A stretch of DNA of 37,934 nt from Pseudomonadota bacterium (GTDB taxonomy: Bacteria > Bdellovibrionota_C > UBA2361 > OMII01). The notes under the pieces are model-generated. The model ran no database searches, had not been told where the DNA came from, and saw only the letters and a list, made by a program, of their open reading frames with translations. The position numbers and the translations under genes are program-made. Positions 1 to 9,868 of this stretch are shown here, piece after piece (position 1 is the stretch's first letter; every line of letters starts with the position of its first letter). The stretch is taken from the NCBI GenBank assembly GCA_900299035.1, contig OMIG01000198.1, positions 1-37,934 on the forward strand, read 5' to 3'.

Positions 1-1828
1 AGTGTGTTGGGGTGTGGGTCGGAGTGTGGGTCGGCGTGTTGGTGTTTGTTGGCGTGTGCGTCGGTGAGTGGGTTGGGGTGTGAGTTGGGGTGTGGGTCGG
101 AGTGTGGGTCGGCGTATTAGTTGGCGTATTAGTTGGCGTGTCGGTAGGCGTGTTTGTCGGCGTATGGGTTGGCGTGTGAGTCGGCGAGTGGGTCGGTGTG
201 TGCGTTGGCGTGTGGGTCGGAGTGTGAGTCGGAGTGTGTGTCGGGGTGTGTGTCGGCGTGTGTGTCGGGGTATGCGTTGGTGTATGCGTGGGTGTGTGGG
301 TCGGAGTGTTCGTTGGGGTATTGGTCGGAGTGTTGGTGGGAGTATGAGTCGGAGAGTGGGTCGGTGTGTGGGTCGGTGTGTGCGTTGGGGTGTGGGTCGG
401 GGTATTCGTGTTTGTCGGCGTATGGGTCGGAGTATGAGTTGGGGTGTGTGTTGGGCTGTGAGTAGGCGTGTGAGTAGGGGTGTGGGTCGGGGTATTCGTG
501 TTGGTCGGCGTATGAGTCGGGGTGTTGGTCGGAGTATGGGTCGGCGTGTGAGTTGGAGTGTGGGTCGGGGTATTCGTGTTAGTCGGAGTGTGGGTCGGGG
601 TGTTGGTGTTTGTCGGGGTGTGGGTCGGCGTATGAGTTGGCGTGTGCGTCGGAGTGTGAGTGGGTGTGTGGGTTGGCGTGTTGGTGTTGGTTGGCGTGTG
701 CGTCGGGGTATTCGTGTTGGTTGGGGTGTGGGTAGGAGTGTTGGTATTTGTTGGCGTGTGCGTCGGAGTATTGGTGTTAGTTGGTGTGTGAGTCGGAGTA
801 TTGGTGTTGGTCGGTGTGTGGGTCGGAGTATTGGTGTTGGTTGGCGTGTGGGTCGGAGTGTTGGTGTTAGTCGGGGTGTTGGTCGGCGTATTGGTGTTTG
901 TCGGCGTGTTCGTTGGCGTGTGAGTTGGGGTGTGCGTCGGTGAGTGAGTCGGGGTGTTGGTGTTTGTCGGCGTGTGCGTCGGCGTATTGGTATTGGTTGG
1001 GGTGTGCGTCGGGGTGTTGGTGTTGGTCGGTGTGTTAGTTGGAGTATTAGTGTTGGTCGGAGTGTGCGTTGGGGTGTTGGTTGGAGTGTGAGTCGGTGAG
1101 TGCGTCGGCGTGTTGGTGTTGGTCGGGGTGTGGGTCGGCGTATTGGTGTTGGTGGGGGTGTGGGTCGGCGTGTTTGTGTTAGTTGGCGTGTGCGTCGGGG
1201 TGTGCGTCGGTGAGTGAGTTGGAGTGTGGGTCGGCGTGTTCGTGTTAGTGGGCGTATGAGTTGGGGTGTTCGTGTTGGTAGGCGTGTGGGTTGGCGTATT
1301 TGTGTTTGTCGGGGTGTGCGTCGGAGTGCGGGTCGGGGTGTGAGTCGGCGTATGGGTCGGTGTATTGGTGTTGGTAGGCGTGTGGGTCGGAGTGTTGGTG
1401 TTAGTAGGGGTGTGAGTCGGAGTATTAGTGTTGGTCGGCGTGTGCGTTGGGGTGTGGGTCGGAGTGTGAGTGGGTGAGTGCGTTGGGGTGTTAGTGTTGG
1501 TCGGCGTATGGGTTGGAGTGTTGGTGTTTGTCGGAGTGTGGGTCGGCGTGCGTGTTGGAGTGTGAGTAGGCGAGTGAGTCGGCGTATTCGTGTTGGTTGG
1601 CGTATGGGTTGGGGTATTAGTGTTAGTGGGCGTGTGGGTCGGCGTATTGGTGTTGGTTGGTGTGTGAGAAGGTGTGTTGGTGTTGGTCGGGGTGTGGGTC
1701 GGCGTGTTGGTGTTAGTTGGCGTGTTGGTAGGCGTGTTGGTCGGTGTGTGAGTGGCTGTTGGAGTGTGAGTTGGCGTGCTGGTGCTAGTAGGCGTATGGG
1801 TTGGGGTGTTGGTAGCTGGCAGCGGCGT
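1..1828 (-). repeat. Degenerate Thr-Pro repeat ([13 protein letters not shown]) coding tract
   Basis: On the minus strand this 1.8 kb reads as endless TPTHTPT and TPTNTNTPT with occasional Ser, Ala or Arg. The reading frame at position 2 matches the frame upstream, so the tract is coding. Third-codon positions vary freely (ACA, ACC, ACG, ACT; CCA, CCG, CCC), which indicates old divergence or selection at protein level rather than recent slippage. A shorter tract of the same kind occurs at about 2959-3153. Such segments usually serve as extended stalks and may be O-glycosylated; that role is inferred. Confidence 0.9.
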
Positions 1829-4800
1829 CGGCGTGTACGTTGCCGGGACATAGTTTCCGATGCAGTAGATCGGGTTGGCGACCGAGCAGTCGTTGGTGGT
1901 GTAGATAATCCACTGAGTGTCGCTATCTGACTTTCCGACTACACCAAGCGAACTTCCGGAGGCAGACCAGTTGGCGCAAGACCAGCTAGAGGCGTATGTG
2001 CCATCAGAGTTGCTGCCAGTGTAGGGACTTGCCGCGCCGCCTGTGGGCAGTGTGCGGTCTTGCTCATAATTAAACTTGTTTGTCCAGGTCGATCCATTCC
2101 AGAGAGCTGCTTCACTTGTGACAACGATCTGGCTGTTCATGTTCCAGATGTTGCGAGTCTGGCTGCTGCTTGGGTCAAGAACGTTCCTGGCGTCCCATCC
2201 GGAGGCAGAGACTAGTGGGTACCATGTTCCGCCGTAGCCCTGTGCCGTTGCGAGGCTTTGGCAGGTCGAGCGCATGTTCTCGACGTTAGCCCACACGCCG
2301 CCGTTATTCTGAGTTGTTGAGACAAAGACAGAGAGGTCTTCGGTCGTGTTTTTCCAGGTGATATTCCAGGTCGGGGTTGGGGTGTTGGTGGGAGTTGGCG
2401 TTGGCGACGGCGTGAAGGTAGCGGGAACGTAGTCTCCTATGCAGTATATGGGCCGAGTATTGTTACAGGTTGTGGTAGTGATATTGATATGGCTTGTAGT
2501 ACCGATTTGGCTCCCAATGACGCCCGATGAGCCGCTGGTCGAATCCGTCCAGTCATTACATGTTCCAGATGCTGAGTAGTAGCCAGTAGTAGCCGAGCCT
2601 GTCCAGGGTCTGTAGGTCGTGCCAATCAGGCTGGTTCGGGCTTCGTTGTAGCCGAGCTTGTAAGAGATAGAGTTGCTCCAAAAAGCGCTCTCGCTTGTTG
2701 CAACAATCTGGCTGTACATGTTCCAGATGTTTCTGGTCTGACTGCTGTTCGGGTCAGTGACGTTAATAGCGTCCCAAGTGCTGGTCGAGGCTAGCGGGTA
2801 CCAGGTGCCCCCGTACCCTGCTGCTGTTGCGAGTGATTGGCAGGTTGAGCGCATGTTCTCAAGGCTTGCCCATCCGCCGCCGGTATTTGTGGTTGATGAC
2901 ACAAAGATCGAGAGGTCTGTGGTTGCGTTTTTCCAGGTGATGTTCCAGGTTGGCGTGGGAGTCGGGGTGTTAGTAGCCGCAGGGGTGTTAGTTGCGGTCG
3001 GCGAGTGAGTCGGCGTGTGGGTCGGAGTATTTGTATTCGTTGGCGTATGCGTCGGAGTTCTAGTGTTAGTCGGCGTGTTCGTCGGCGTGTTCGTCGGCGT
3101 GTTCGTCGGCGTGATCGTCGGCGTGTTCGTTACGGTGGGAGTCGGAGTCGGGGTGTCGGGAAAAGCGACGATGTCAGCCTCACCTCCGCCAACATCAGTA
3201 AGTGAGTACCACGGGGAGTAGTCCATGAAGGGATAGAACTGCAATCGCGCCCGCCAGTGGTAGGCGGTGCCGACGGAGAGGCTCGATATTGCGTTAGTCA
3301 GGTCTGTGCCGGCTAGTCCGATGTCGGTGTACGAGCCCGCGGTCAAGCTGGTGTTGTCGAAAGCGCTCGATACTGCTTTGCTCTCGACAAGGAGACGCGC
3401 TCTCGTTCGGCCGACAGAAGACCGCGCCTTGAGTCGAACGCTGTAGGAGGTGTTGATGGTATCGGCTTGAAGCTGAACCACTGTTCCGCTGGAGTTGAGC
3501 TGGCGAGGGGCAACGGCAATACCTTTTCCTCCGTTGCCGTAGTAGAGGTAGGTCTGGCCCTCGTCCGCTGTGCCATTGTCGTACGTGAAGGCTCCGATGA
3601 GAACATCCGAGTATCCGTCGCCGTTGGTATCGCCCGCACCAGCCACGAAGTAGCCGTAGTTTGAACTCGCCTGGTTTGACTCGGCCGTCCAAGCCGCGGT
3701 CGTTCCTAGCCCGGTTGCCGAGCCGAGATAAATATACCCTCGGCCCTCATCGGTTTCGCCGTTGTCATAGTTGTGAGCAGCAACGACGATGTCTGAATAT
3801 CCGTCTCCGTTTACGTCTCCAGCGGATGCCGCTCGCACACCGAACTGGGCACTAGCCTGATTCGACTCTCCTGACCATGCCGCGGTTGTCGCAAGTCCTG
3901 TCGCAGAGCCATGGTACACAACGGCTCTTCCTTCATCGAGCTGGCCGTTGTCATATGAGTAAGCGCCAACCACAACGTCAGAGTACCCGTCTTTGTTCAC
4001 GTCTCCGGCGCTAGAAACCGATACAGCAAAGTTGGCAGACGCCTGGTTGGCTTCCGCCGACCAGGAAGCAGTGGTGACAAGCCCTGAAGAAGAGCCCAGA
4101 AACACCTGCGCCCTACCCTCGTCGGTTTCGCCGTTATCGTAGGCGTATGAGCCGATGATGACGTCTGAGTAGCCGTCTCGGTTAACATCCCCAGCCGTAT
4201 TTACGGCCTGGCCAAGCTGGGCACTATCCTGATTGGACTCGGTCGTCCACGCCACGGCGGTCGATAGGCCTGTGGAGGAACCGAGATAGAGGAAGGCTTG
4301 GCCCTCGTCAGCCGAGCCATTGTCGTACTTCCATGCGCCAATTATGACATCGCCGTAACCATCCCCGTTCACGTCTCCTGCGCCGGCAACTGACGAACCG
4401 TATTCGGCGCTAGCCTGATTTGACTCGCTTGTCCAAGCGGCGGTCGTTGCAAGCCCCGTGGATGACCCGTGATAGAGATAGACTCGTCCCTCATCAACTT
4501 GACCATTGTCGTACGATGCAGCCCCGATAAGAACGTCGGAATATCCATCACCGTTCACGTCGCCGGCTCCAGAGACCTTGCCGCCATAATACCCGTTTGC
4601 TTGATTAGACTCGCCTGTCCAGGCAGCTGTTGTGGCAAGGCCAGTGGATGTTCCCAGAAAGAGCTGCGCTAGTCCCTCATCGGTCTGGCCGTTGTCGTAG
4701 GAGAGCACTCCGATAACAACATCGGAGTATCCATCGCCATTGACGTCACCAGCACTTGCCAAAGAATATCCGGTATATCCATTTGTCTGGTTGGATTCCG

Positions 4801-7165
4801 TGCTCCAGCCGGATGCCGTTGCTAGACCATTAGCTGAGCCAACAAACAGGTACGCCTGCCCCTCGTCACCTTGGCCGTTGTCGAAGCCAAACGCTCCAAC
4901 GAGGATATCCGAGTAGCCGTCGCCGTTGACGTCGCCAGCAGCTCCGCTTGAAACTCCGAAATAAGCTGATGCTTGGTTGCCTTCGGCAGTCCATGACGAA
5001 GTTGTCGCGAGTCCTGACGAGGTGCCGAGGTACAGGTACGTTTGGCCTTCGCCGTTTGAGCCATTGCTAAACTGATACGCGCCTACAATGACGTCTCCGT
5101 ACCCGTCACCGTTTGTGTCCCCGGCGCTGCCAACGGAGTAGCCATAAAAAGAGTTGTTTTGGGATGATGAGCCCGTCCAGGAAGCAGTAGTGGCCGGGCC
5201 AGACGCGGACCCGAGGTACAGGTACGCTCTGCCCTGGCCGTTGGTGTGGTTGTTTGCGCCTACGATAATGTCCGCGTAGCCGTCACCGTTGACGTCTCCA
5301 GCGGTTGCGACGGGGGCACCGAAGTATGCGCTGGTGGAGTTTGATTCGACCGCCCAGCCTACTGTAGTCGGCAAGCCAGTTGCTGAACCGAAGTACACCC
5401 AAGCTTTACCCTCATCTGTCTGGCCGTTAGCGAGCTTGTAGGCACCGACAATCACGTCAGCATACCCGTCCCCGTTGACGTCGCCGGCCGATGCGACGTG
5501 TCTCCCAAAAATTGCCCCTGCGGCATTGGATTCCCTGGTCCAGGCTGCTGTAGTTGCCAAGCCGGTAGCGGAACCGTGGTAGACGAAGGCCATTCCCTCA
5601 TCGTTTTGGCCGTTGTCATACGCGTATGCGCCGACGATGACGTCAGAATACCCATCGCCGTTTACGTCTCCCGCAGTTGCAGCCTGAGCCCCAAATCCGG
5701 CAGAAGCCTGATTAGACTCGCGCGTCCATGCCGCGGTAGTGGCGAGGCCCGAGGACGAACCGTGGAACACAAAAGCGAGTCCCTCGCTGTTTTGGCCGTT
5801 GGAGTACTGCAGGGCCCCGATGATGACGTCCGAGTATCCGTCACCGTTGACGTCACCGGCAGTCGCAACAGAGTATCCGAACAGGGCTGAAGCCTGATTG
5901 CCCTCCTGAGACCACGCTGCAGTAGTGACGAGGCCTGTCGCGGAGCCGAGGTACAGGAATGCAATACCTTCGTCAGTGCTTCCGTTGTCGTAGGTGTGGC
6001 TGCCGACGAGCACGTCCGAGTAGCCGTCGCCGTTAACATCCCCCGCTGTTGCAACCGAAAAGCCGAGCTGGGCGGAAATCTGATTCGCCTCTGTGGTCCA
6101 GGCTGCAGAAGAGGCGACAGGATCCACTGTCACCGGATAGACAGCATGAGAGTCATCAAAGCTTATGTCGAGCTGCCCCCCAGCTCGGCTCTCTGCGTAC
6201 GACATCCTGCCCGGCAGCTCCTGGCCCTTCGCGTCCCAGATCTTAAGGCCGGCGTACGTCAGGACCGGGGCGCCGTTCTTCGAGAACGAGAGCGCGGAGC
6301 TGCTCTGGCTAGAGACTTTTAGGCCGGTAGTGACCTTGCCGCGCAGCACAACTTCGCCTGAGGCTGCCGGGTGTGGCTTCTCATGCAGCGTAAACCCTTG
6401 CTCAATGCCCTGCGGAGAGTTTTTGTACCACTCGGTGAGCTCTGCGCCTCGCAAGAGCAGTACTGAGTCCTGGTCTTGAGAAGGCTTCGCTGCGGCCGGC
6501 AGCTCCCTGGTTGCCCCTCCACGCCGTAGCTGGTGAAGCTCATACGACCAGCTCCAATCAGGTTTCTCGTTGGACGAAGTCTTGCTTCGTTTCGCAAGAA
6601 CTTCAGGATCGGCGTTCGCGCCCGCTTTTTCAGCTTGGCTGCTCGGGGAGATGTGCCAGCGCTTTTGATCGATGGTTGAGGTTAGGCTCTGGGGACGGTT
6701 GTTGAGTGCAAAGCCACTCGCCGCTGAACCGGACAGGGGCTTCGGTGCTAGGTCTTGCTTGAGGAGCTGCTCCTGGATCTGAGCCATCCATGACTGGGGG
6801 ATCTCAGGCTGCGTGGCTTGATTCGACTTGGCCTCGTCTTGCAGACGGAGAAGCTTGAGCGTGTCGGGTTGGCTGCTGCGTACTTCCCACATGTTTCCAG
6901 AGGCAGTCGCTGCGATGAGGGCCAGGAACGCAAGGAAAAAGAAAACGTGGAGGCTGGTGCTCGTAATAACGAGCCCATTCGGATCCGTCGAAGTTGAATC
7001 ACTCGTGTGCTCAGAGCGAGCTGGAGCGCGGCACACGTCGGGTGCGCCACACAGCTCCTGCGAGGAGCTGTGGCGTGCAGCCAGAGCCGAGTCCTTTTTC
7101 GGCTCTCTATATTCCGAGTCAGTGTTGACTGTCTTCAAATCACGCCGCCGAACTATTCCAATCAC
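1..7165 (-). CDS. Giant FG-GAP / DUF1554-like / Thr-Pro repeat surface protein (C-terminus beyond window)
   Basis: I translated this frame by hand from 7165 to 1. It stays open, so at least 2388 residues are present; the ORF track omits it because no stop lies in the window. Order: basic, polar N-terminus; one hydrophobic segment near residues 73-89 ([13 protein letters not shown]), a signal anchor or signal peptide; a domain at about 130-355 with an [10 protein letters not shown] motif and a YPVTVDP end, common before FG-GAP repeats; 14 FG-GAP units at about 355-1208 with [10 protein letters not shown] calcium loops; a beta-rich stretch; a Thr-Pro linker; two DUF1554-like modules at about 1403-1580 and 1598-1775, each with four cysteines; then Thr-Pro repeat to the edge. 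The start is uncertain: GTG at 7165 directly follows an in-frame stop and lacks a clear ribosome site, so a later GTG or TTG is possible. Likely role, by inference: exported adhesin or carbohydrate-binding surface protein. Confidence 0.9.
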   Translation of the reverse strand, partial: MIGIVRRRDLKTVNTDSEYREPKKDSALAARHSSSQELCGAPDVCRAPARSEHTSDSTSTDPNGLVITSTSLHVFFFLAFLALIAATASGNMWEVRSSQPDTLKLLRLQDEAKSNQATQPEIPQSWMAQIQEQLLKQDLAPKPLSGSAASGFALNNRPQSLTSTIDQKRWHISPSSQAEKAGANADPEVLAKRSKTSSNEKPDWSWSYELHQLRRGGATRELPAAAKPSQDQDSVLLLRGAELTEWYKNSPQGIEQGFTLHEKPHPAASGEVVLRGKVTTGLKVSSQSSSALSFSKNGAPVLTYAGLKIWDAKGQELPGRMSYAESRAGGQLDISFDDSHAVYPVTVDPVASSAAWTTEANQISAQLGFSVATAGDVNGDGYSDVLVGSHTYDNGSTDEGIAFLYLGSATGLVTTAAWSQEGNQASALFGYSVATAGDVNGDGYSDVIIGALQYSNGQNSEGLAFVFHGSSSGLATTAAWTRESNQASAGFGAQAATAGDVNGDGYSDVIVGAYAYDNGQNDEGMAFVYHGSATGLATTAAWTRESNAAGAIFGRHVASAGDVNGDGYADVIVGAYKLANGQTDEGKAWVYFGSATGLPTTVGWAVESNSTSAYFGAPVATAGDVNGDGYADIIVGANNHTNGQGRAYLYLGSASGPATTASWTGSSSQNNSFYGYSVGSAGDTNGDGYGDVIVGAYQFSNGSNGEGQTYLYLGTSSGLATTSSWTAEGNQASAYFGVSSGAAGDVNGDGYSDILVGAFGFDNGQGDEGQAYLFVGSANGLATASGWSTESNQTNGYTGYSLASAGDVNGDGYSDVVIGVLSYDNGQTDEGLAQLFLGTSTGLATTAAWTGESNQANGYYGGKVSGAGDVNGDGYSDVLIGAASYDNGQVDEGRVYLYHGSSTGLATTAAWTSESNQASAEYGSSVAGAGDVNGDGYGDVIIGAWKYDNGSADEGQAFLYLGSSTGLSTAVAWTTESNQDSAQLGQAVNTAGDVNRDGYSDVIIGSYAYDNGETDEGRAQVFLGSSSGLVTTASWSAEANQASANFAVSVSSAGDVNKDGYSDVVVGAYSYDNGQLDEGRAVVYHGSATGLATTAAWSGESNQASAQFGVRAASAGDVNGDGYSDIVVAAHNYDNGETDEGRGYIYLGSATGLGTTAAWTAESNQASSNYGYFVAGAGDTNGDGYSDVLIGAFTYDNGTADEGQTYLYYGNGGKGIAVAPRQLNSSGTVVQLQADTINTSYSVRLKARSSVGRTRARLLVESKAVSSAFDNTSLTAGSYTDIGLAGTDLTNAISSLSVGTAYHWRARLQFYPFMDYSPWYSLTDVGGGEADIVAFPDTPTPTPTVTNTPTITPTNTPTNTPTNTPTNTRTPTHTPTNTNTPTHTPTHSPTATNTPAATNTPTPTPTWNITWKNATTDLSIFVSSTTNTGGGWASLENMRSTCQSLATAAGYGGTWYPLASTSTWDAINVTDPNSSQTRNIWNMYSQIVATSESAFWSNSISYKLGYNEARTSLIGTTYRPWTGSATTGYYSASGTCNDWTDSTSGSSGVIGSQIGTTSHINITTTTCNNTRPIYCIGDYVPATFTPSPTPTPTNTPTPTWNITWKNTTEDLSVFVSTTQNNGGVWANVENMRSTCQSLATAQGYGGTWYPLVSASGWDARNVLDPSSSQTRNIWNMNSQIVVTSEAALWNGSTWTNKFNYEQDRTLPTGGAASPYTGSNSDGTYASSWSCANWSASGSSLGVVGKSDSDTQWIIYTTNDCSVANPIYCIGNYVPATYTPTPLPATNTPTHTPTSTSTPTHTPTATHTPTNTPTNTPTNTNTPTHTPTNTNTPSHTPTNTNTPTHTPTNTNTPTHTPTNTNTPTHSPTHTPTRTPTHTPTNTNTPTHTPTNTNTPTHSPTHTPTHTPTHTPTNTNTPTHTPTNTNTPTHTPTNTNTPTHTPTHTPTRTPTHTPTNTNTPTHTPTNTNTPTHTPTNTNTPTHTPTHSPTHTPTHTPTNTNTPTHTPTNTNTPTHTPTNTNTPTHSPTHTPTNTPTHTPTNTNTPTNTPTNTNTPTHTPTNTNTPTHTPTNTNTPTHSPTHTPTHTPTNTPTNTNTPTNTPTNTNTPTHTPTNTNTPTHTPTNTNTPTHTPTNTNTPTHTPTNTNTPTHTPTNTNTPTHTPTNTNTPTHTPTHTPTHTPTHTPTHTPTNTNTPTHTPTNTNTPTHTPTHTPTHTPTNTPTHTPTNTNTPTHTPTHTPTHSPTHTPTHTPTHTPTNTNTPTHTPTHTPTHTPTHSPTHTPTNTPTNTPTNTPTHTPTHTPTHTPTHTPTHTPTHTPTHTPTHTPTHTPTHSPTHTPTHTPTNTPTDTPTNTPTNTPTHTPTHTPTHTPTHSPTHTPTNTNTPTHTPTHTPTH
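1840..2957 (-). repeat. Two tandem DUF1554-like (C-type-lectin-like) modules
   Basis: Two homologous stretches, about 2957-2425 and 2372-1840, both begin WNITWKN followed by DLSIFVS or DLSVFVS. They share [24 protein letters not shown] and an ending IYCIGDY or IYCIGNY. Each has four cysteines at matching places, fitting two disulfides. The IFVS start, a WTGS segment in the first copy, CxxW and the YCI ending resemble the DUF1554 family known from Leptospira and other bacteria, which has a collagen-XV/C-type-lectin-like fold. They are separated by a short Thr-Pro linker (about 2411-2373). The ligand cannot be read from sequence. Confidence 0.7.
3540..6100 (-). repeat. 14 tandem FG-GAP (integrin-alpha-like) repeat units, 62 codons each
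   Basis: The calcium loop DxNxDGxxD recurs 14 times within the giant gene. Measured spacings between the first five loops are exactly 186 bp (loops near 6014, 5828, 5642, 5456 and 5270). The next interval is 177 bp, where one unit lost three codons. Typical unit features are AAWTx[15 protein letters not shown], VGAYxYDNGQ and GSATGL. Loops 11 and 12 have R or K after the Asn. FG-GAP units form beta-propeller blades that bind calcium; 14 units could make two seven-bladed propellers, which is inference. Confidence 0.93.
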
Positions 7166-7536
7166 TTATCGTTAAGATAGGGGGGCGTTTTTAGAGGATT
7201 CGTGTAAGCGAAAATGGCATTTGATCTGCGAAAAAGCCGGTCGCGTTGGGGCCCCTGCTGAGCGGGAAAATGGGGCGATTGAACCCGTGTTTCTGGGTGG
7301 CGTATGGGACCACCGTCCTAGAAACTCGGAAAAATTTGCCGGTGGAACCAGCAGGAGGGGGCGTCTTAGACGACCTGCCCGATCGAGCCATGGGCAGGAC
7401 CGGCTAACCATCTGACACTAGGTGGCGGTGACAACGGTCACAAGATCCGCGATCTGATCTCTAGCTGACGACGACGAGGGCACTCCCGACTTTCAGGCGT
7501 GATGTTGAACGCGCAAAAAAAGTACAAGCTCGTTAC
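7166..7536. other. Gene-free leader region between the giant surface-protein gene and the rluA-like gene
   Basis: About 370 bp with only short, unsupported ORFs. It should hold the promoter and leader of the giant minus-strand gene. I see small symmetric elements, such as a CGTCTTAGACG palindrome near 7363-7373 and GGGGCCCC near 7250, but no convincing -10/-35 pair and no riboswitch class that I recognise. Confidence 0.4.
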
Positions 7537-7616
7537 AAAAAAGAAGAATCGCTCTGCGAGTGATTTAGCTTTTGGAAAGCCAGTCAACCACAGTCTCGCT
7601 GGCTGTGCCGCGATTC
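7537..7616 (-). terminator. Structured terminator candidate of the kinase/rluA operon
   Basis: Reading the minus strand, a perfect 7-bp pair GAATCGC/GCGATTC (7616-7610 with 7552-7546) starts right after the rluA-like stop codon. It encloses an inner AGCCAG/CTGGCT pair and is followed by TTC and six Ts (7542-7537). Stem plus T-run fits intrinsic termination, although the large enclosed loop is unusual for a classical terminator. Confidence 0.45.
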
Positions 7617-7617
7617 C

Positions 7618-8589
7618 CTAGCGATTAATCCAGCCAGGGCAGAGCTCGTGCGGCAGCTCTACGTGCAGCGCGTGTCCAGAGGCAGGATGAGGGATCGCGA
7701 GTGAACAGCTCACGAGGTGAAGGTATGACGCTGAGTCGCCGCCGTAAAAGTTGTCGCCGAAGATCGGCGCTGCCTGAGAGGCAGCGTGCACGCGGATCTG
7801 GTGTGTGCGGCCGCTCACGGGTTCAGCTTTTACCACTGTCACAGAAGAGCCTTCTGACTTGGCAAGGTGGCTGCGGGTGAGGTGCGTGAGGGCTGGCTGT
7901 CCCTCGAGGCCTCCGAGAGCGGTTGTTCTCAACACGGGGTGTCGCGGGTCACGCGCGATCGGCAGATCAACTGAAACGCGCTCCCACGCCACAGGAGCTG
8001 TCGTTGCAAGAAAGTAGGTCTTGTGCGCCTTGCGACTCTCGAAGCACTGCTGGAGCTTCGCGTGAGCATCAGGGTGAAGGCTGACTACGAGGAGCCCCTG
8101 AGCAGAGACGTCGAGGCGCGAGGGCATGTGCACCGGCTTCTTGAAGAGTTTTTCTAGAGAGGCCTTGAGGCTAAAGTGCCGCTGCTCCTTGGCGGGCATG
8201 CTTGAGAGCCTTGGAGGCTTGTAGACAACAGCGACGGCATCATCTTGGTAGATGACGAATCGCTCCTCAAACTTCGGGAACAGCGCGTGTGCCTCTGAGA
8301 TCGGAAATTTAGGCTCGTAGTACTCAACTTTGCACGGAAATGGCAGCGGCTGATCGCCGAGCGCCTCTCGGCCGTTCACGTACACGCCGCCGAAGTCGAA
8401 GCGCTCTGGCCAAGACTCTTCGGGGATGTGGGGAAAGCGATGGAGCAGCAGTGGCAGCAGCGAGGTGGGCCCGTCAGATGGCGTGAGAAGCGTTACACAG
8501 TGGTAGGCGGTGCGCAGCGTTGATGTGACTCGGGCTAAGTCTGCTGGAGCGGCGCTGGGGGGAAGCGATGCAGGCTTTGAGTCGCTCAT
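7618..8589 (-). CDS. RluA-family 23S rRNA/tRNA pseudouridine synthase
   Basis: Predicted 323 residues. The protein would isomerise uridine to pseudouridine in rRNA or tRNA in the cytoplasm. The signature SRLDVSAQGLL corresponds to the family motif HRLDxxTSGL and contains the catalytic Asp; the usual His is Ser here. A second conserved block, GRTHQIRVHA, lies near residue 262, and YKPPRLSSMP resembles the family's substrate-binding strand. An FGGVYVNG segment near residue 66 looks like the end of an S4-type RNA-binding domain. It is the last gene of an operon, 32 bp after an exported-protein gene and directly before a terminator-like structure. I cannot assign RluA, RluC or RluD specificity from sequence alone. 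Confidence 0.88.
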   Translation of the reverse strand: MSDSKPASLPPSAAPADLARVTSTLRTAYHCVTLLTPSDGPTSLLPLLLHRFPHIPEESWPERFDFGGVYVNGREALGDQPLPFPCKVEYYEPKFPISEAHALFPKFEERFVIYQDDAVAVVYKPPRLSSMPAKEQRHFSLKASLEKLFKKPVHMPSRLDVSAQGLLVVSLHPDAHAKLQQCFESRKAHKTYFLATTAPVAWERVSVDLPIARDPRHPVLRTTALGGLEGQPALTHLTRSHLAKSEGSSVTVVKAEPVSGRTHQIRVHAASQAAPIFGDNFYGGDSASYLHLVSCSLAIPHPASGHALHVELPHELCPGWINR

Positions 8590-8621
8590 GGCGAGAATGC
8601 GCCAAAGACAGCGCCCTACCT

Positions 8622-9278
8622 CTACTGCCTCTTGAAGTTCTTGTACTTCTTGAGGGCGTGGTCGAGGCGCGAGAGGCGATCCACAAGCTCTGAAGGGGGC
8701 AGGGACGCAGAGAGAGGCTCAGGCCTTGCGAGCCCGAGGGCTGCTTCGAGCTGGGTGAGGCGCTGGACTCGGTCAGGGGTCAGCTCCTTTGCGATGTTCG
8801 ATCGCAGCAGTTCTGCGCGAGCCACGCGCACGTCGACTAGCTGCTGGAGCGGACCAAAGTGGTTGAACTGGATCGCGAGGGACGGGTCTTCAGGCGGGCA
8901 GTCCGGGATGGACGCTATGATCGATGCGGTGCTTGAGAGGAGCGCCGGAGTAACGTTGGCGAACACGACGTCTCCGTTAGAGTTGAACGCCATGGCAGTG
9001 GCGACGCTGTCCTCAGAGAGGGCAGAGGAGTCGACTGAGAACGAGATGTCGTAGAGCTTGTCGCCAACCTTCTCAATCTTGGTGTCTTCAATCTGGAGCG
9101 TCTCGCCGGCGGACATCACCAGGCCGACAGCTTTGCTCGGCTCAGGCTTTGACTCGACTTTTACCTTGATTGCCACTTTTCCCGAATTCGGGGCCGCAGA
9201 TGCCGGCTGGGCCGACAGCGCGAGGGACAGGAGCGCCAGAGTGACGATTGCTAGGAGGCTTGTGCGTCGAGTAGTCAT
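8622..9278 (-). CDS. Exported protein of unknown function, third gene of the kinase operon
   Basis: Predicted 218 residues from ATG 9278. An upstream GTG at 9293 overlaps the stop of the preceding gene and is a possible alternative start. The N-terminus MTTRRTSLLAIVTLALLSLA followed by a run ending QPASA is a standard signal peptide with a signal peptidase I site. The mature part begins with a beta-rich segment (KVAIKVKVES), carries one cysteine (DCPPEDP), and ends in a charged helical region rich in Leu, Arg and Lys. No family recognised. It follows a similarly built exported protein, and both sit downstream of the membrane kinase, so an envelope role tied to the kinase is likely but inferred. 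Confidence 0.75.
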   Translation of the reverse strand: MTTRRTSLLAIVTLALLSLALSAQPASAAPNSGKVAIKVKVESKPEPSKAVGLVMSAGETLQIEDTKIEKVGDKLYDISFSVDSSALSEDSVATAMAFNSNGDVVFANVTPALLSSTASIIASIPDCPPEDPSLAIQFNHFGPLQQLVDVRVARAELLRSNIAKELTPDRVQRLTQLEAALGLARPEPLSASLPPSELVDRLSRLDHALKKYKNFKRQ

Positions 9279-9289
9279 CGCGGTTTCTC

Positions 9290-9868
9290 TCACTGGCTAA
9301 TCGACGCTGAGATGTCTTTAAGGGACTTGAGGGCAGCTTCAAGATTCTGCGTGTCTCGCTCGAGAGACTTCGACTTTGCGATCAGCGTCCCTAACTCATG
9401 CTTGATGCGCGCATTTGGGTCGTCCGGCGAAACTTCGACGCGGAAGTTCTGGATGCAGGGGCGCTTGATCATGTAGCGGGCAGAGGTTGAGAGTGAGCCG
9501 TCTGGCTGGTGCACGATGAACTGGTACGTCATGGCAGCGAGCGGCGCCGGCACCGTGAGGGTGAACTCCGCGTGGTCAACCTTGTTCAGCGCCCCGAGCG
9601 GAAACGCTATGTCCATGAAGCGGCCGTCGCGCGAGCCGACGAGGCGAATCTTTGATTCGACGTCCCGCGAGTTGACGAGCTCTACGGTAAGCTGCATCGG
9701 TGAGCCAGGAAGGGGCACCTTGGCGGCTTCGGGCTGCCGATGCCCGAGCTGGAGCTTTGAGGTGGCAGCAGCTGGAGCGTCTTGCGCCGCGGCTGGTCCA
9801 GAGAAGCTAGCTGCAAGGCTTACAGCCGGGATGAGCGAAAGGAACAGTCGTCGAACCATCTGGGACAT
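9290..9868 (-). CDS. Exported protein with C-terminal helical region, second gene of the kinase operon
   Basis: Predicted 192 residues. ATG at 9868 overlaps the kinase stop codon as TAATG, and GAAGG lies at suitable distance upstream, so translational coupling is likely; the longer ORF start at 9892 is less likely. The N-terminus MSQMVRRLFLSLIPAVSLAA with cleavage after PAAA is a signal peptide. The middle is beta-rich and Ig-like in texture (MQLTVELVNS, AEFTLTVPAP), and the C-terminus is a heptad-like helix (LERDTQNLEAALKSL). No family recognised. The beta-domain-then-helix plan and a single cysteine at mid-length resemble the next gene, so the two may be diverged paralogues. Confidence 0.78.
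   Translation of the reverse strand: MSQMVRRLFLSLIPAVSLAASFSGPAAAQDAPAAATSKLQLGHRQPEAAKVPLPGSPMQLTVELVNSRDVESKIRLVGSRDGRFMDIAFPLGALNKVDHAEFTLTVPAPLAAMTYQFIVHQPDGSLSTSARYMIKRPCIQNFRVEVSPDDPNARIKHELGTLIAKSKSLERDTQNLEAALKSLKDISASISQ

Noticed and set aside
1-1828. Repeat tract considered as a CRISPR array or non-coding satellite
   Set aside because: No fixed repeat/spacer structure; the repeat is a coding low-complexity tract in frame with a long protein.
68-1930. Plus-strand ORFs rich in Arg, Val and Gly (291, 87 and 150 aa)
   Set aside because: They are frame shadows of the minus-strand Thr-Pro repeat, which lacks stops in several frames. The minus frame is continuous with real domains upstream.
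3294-7050. Many short plus- and minus-strand ORFs inside the FG-GAP region
   Set aside because: All are alternative frames of the giant surface-protein gene and lack ribosome sites or family features.
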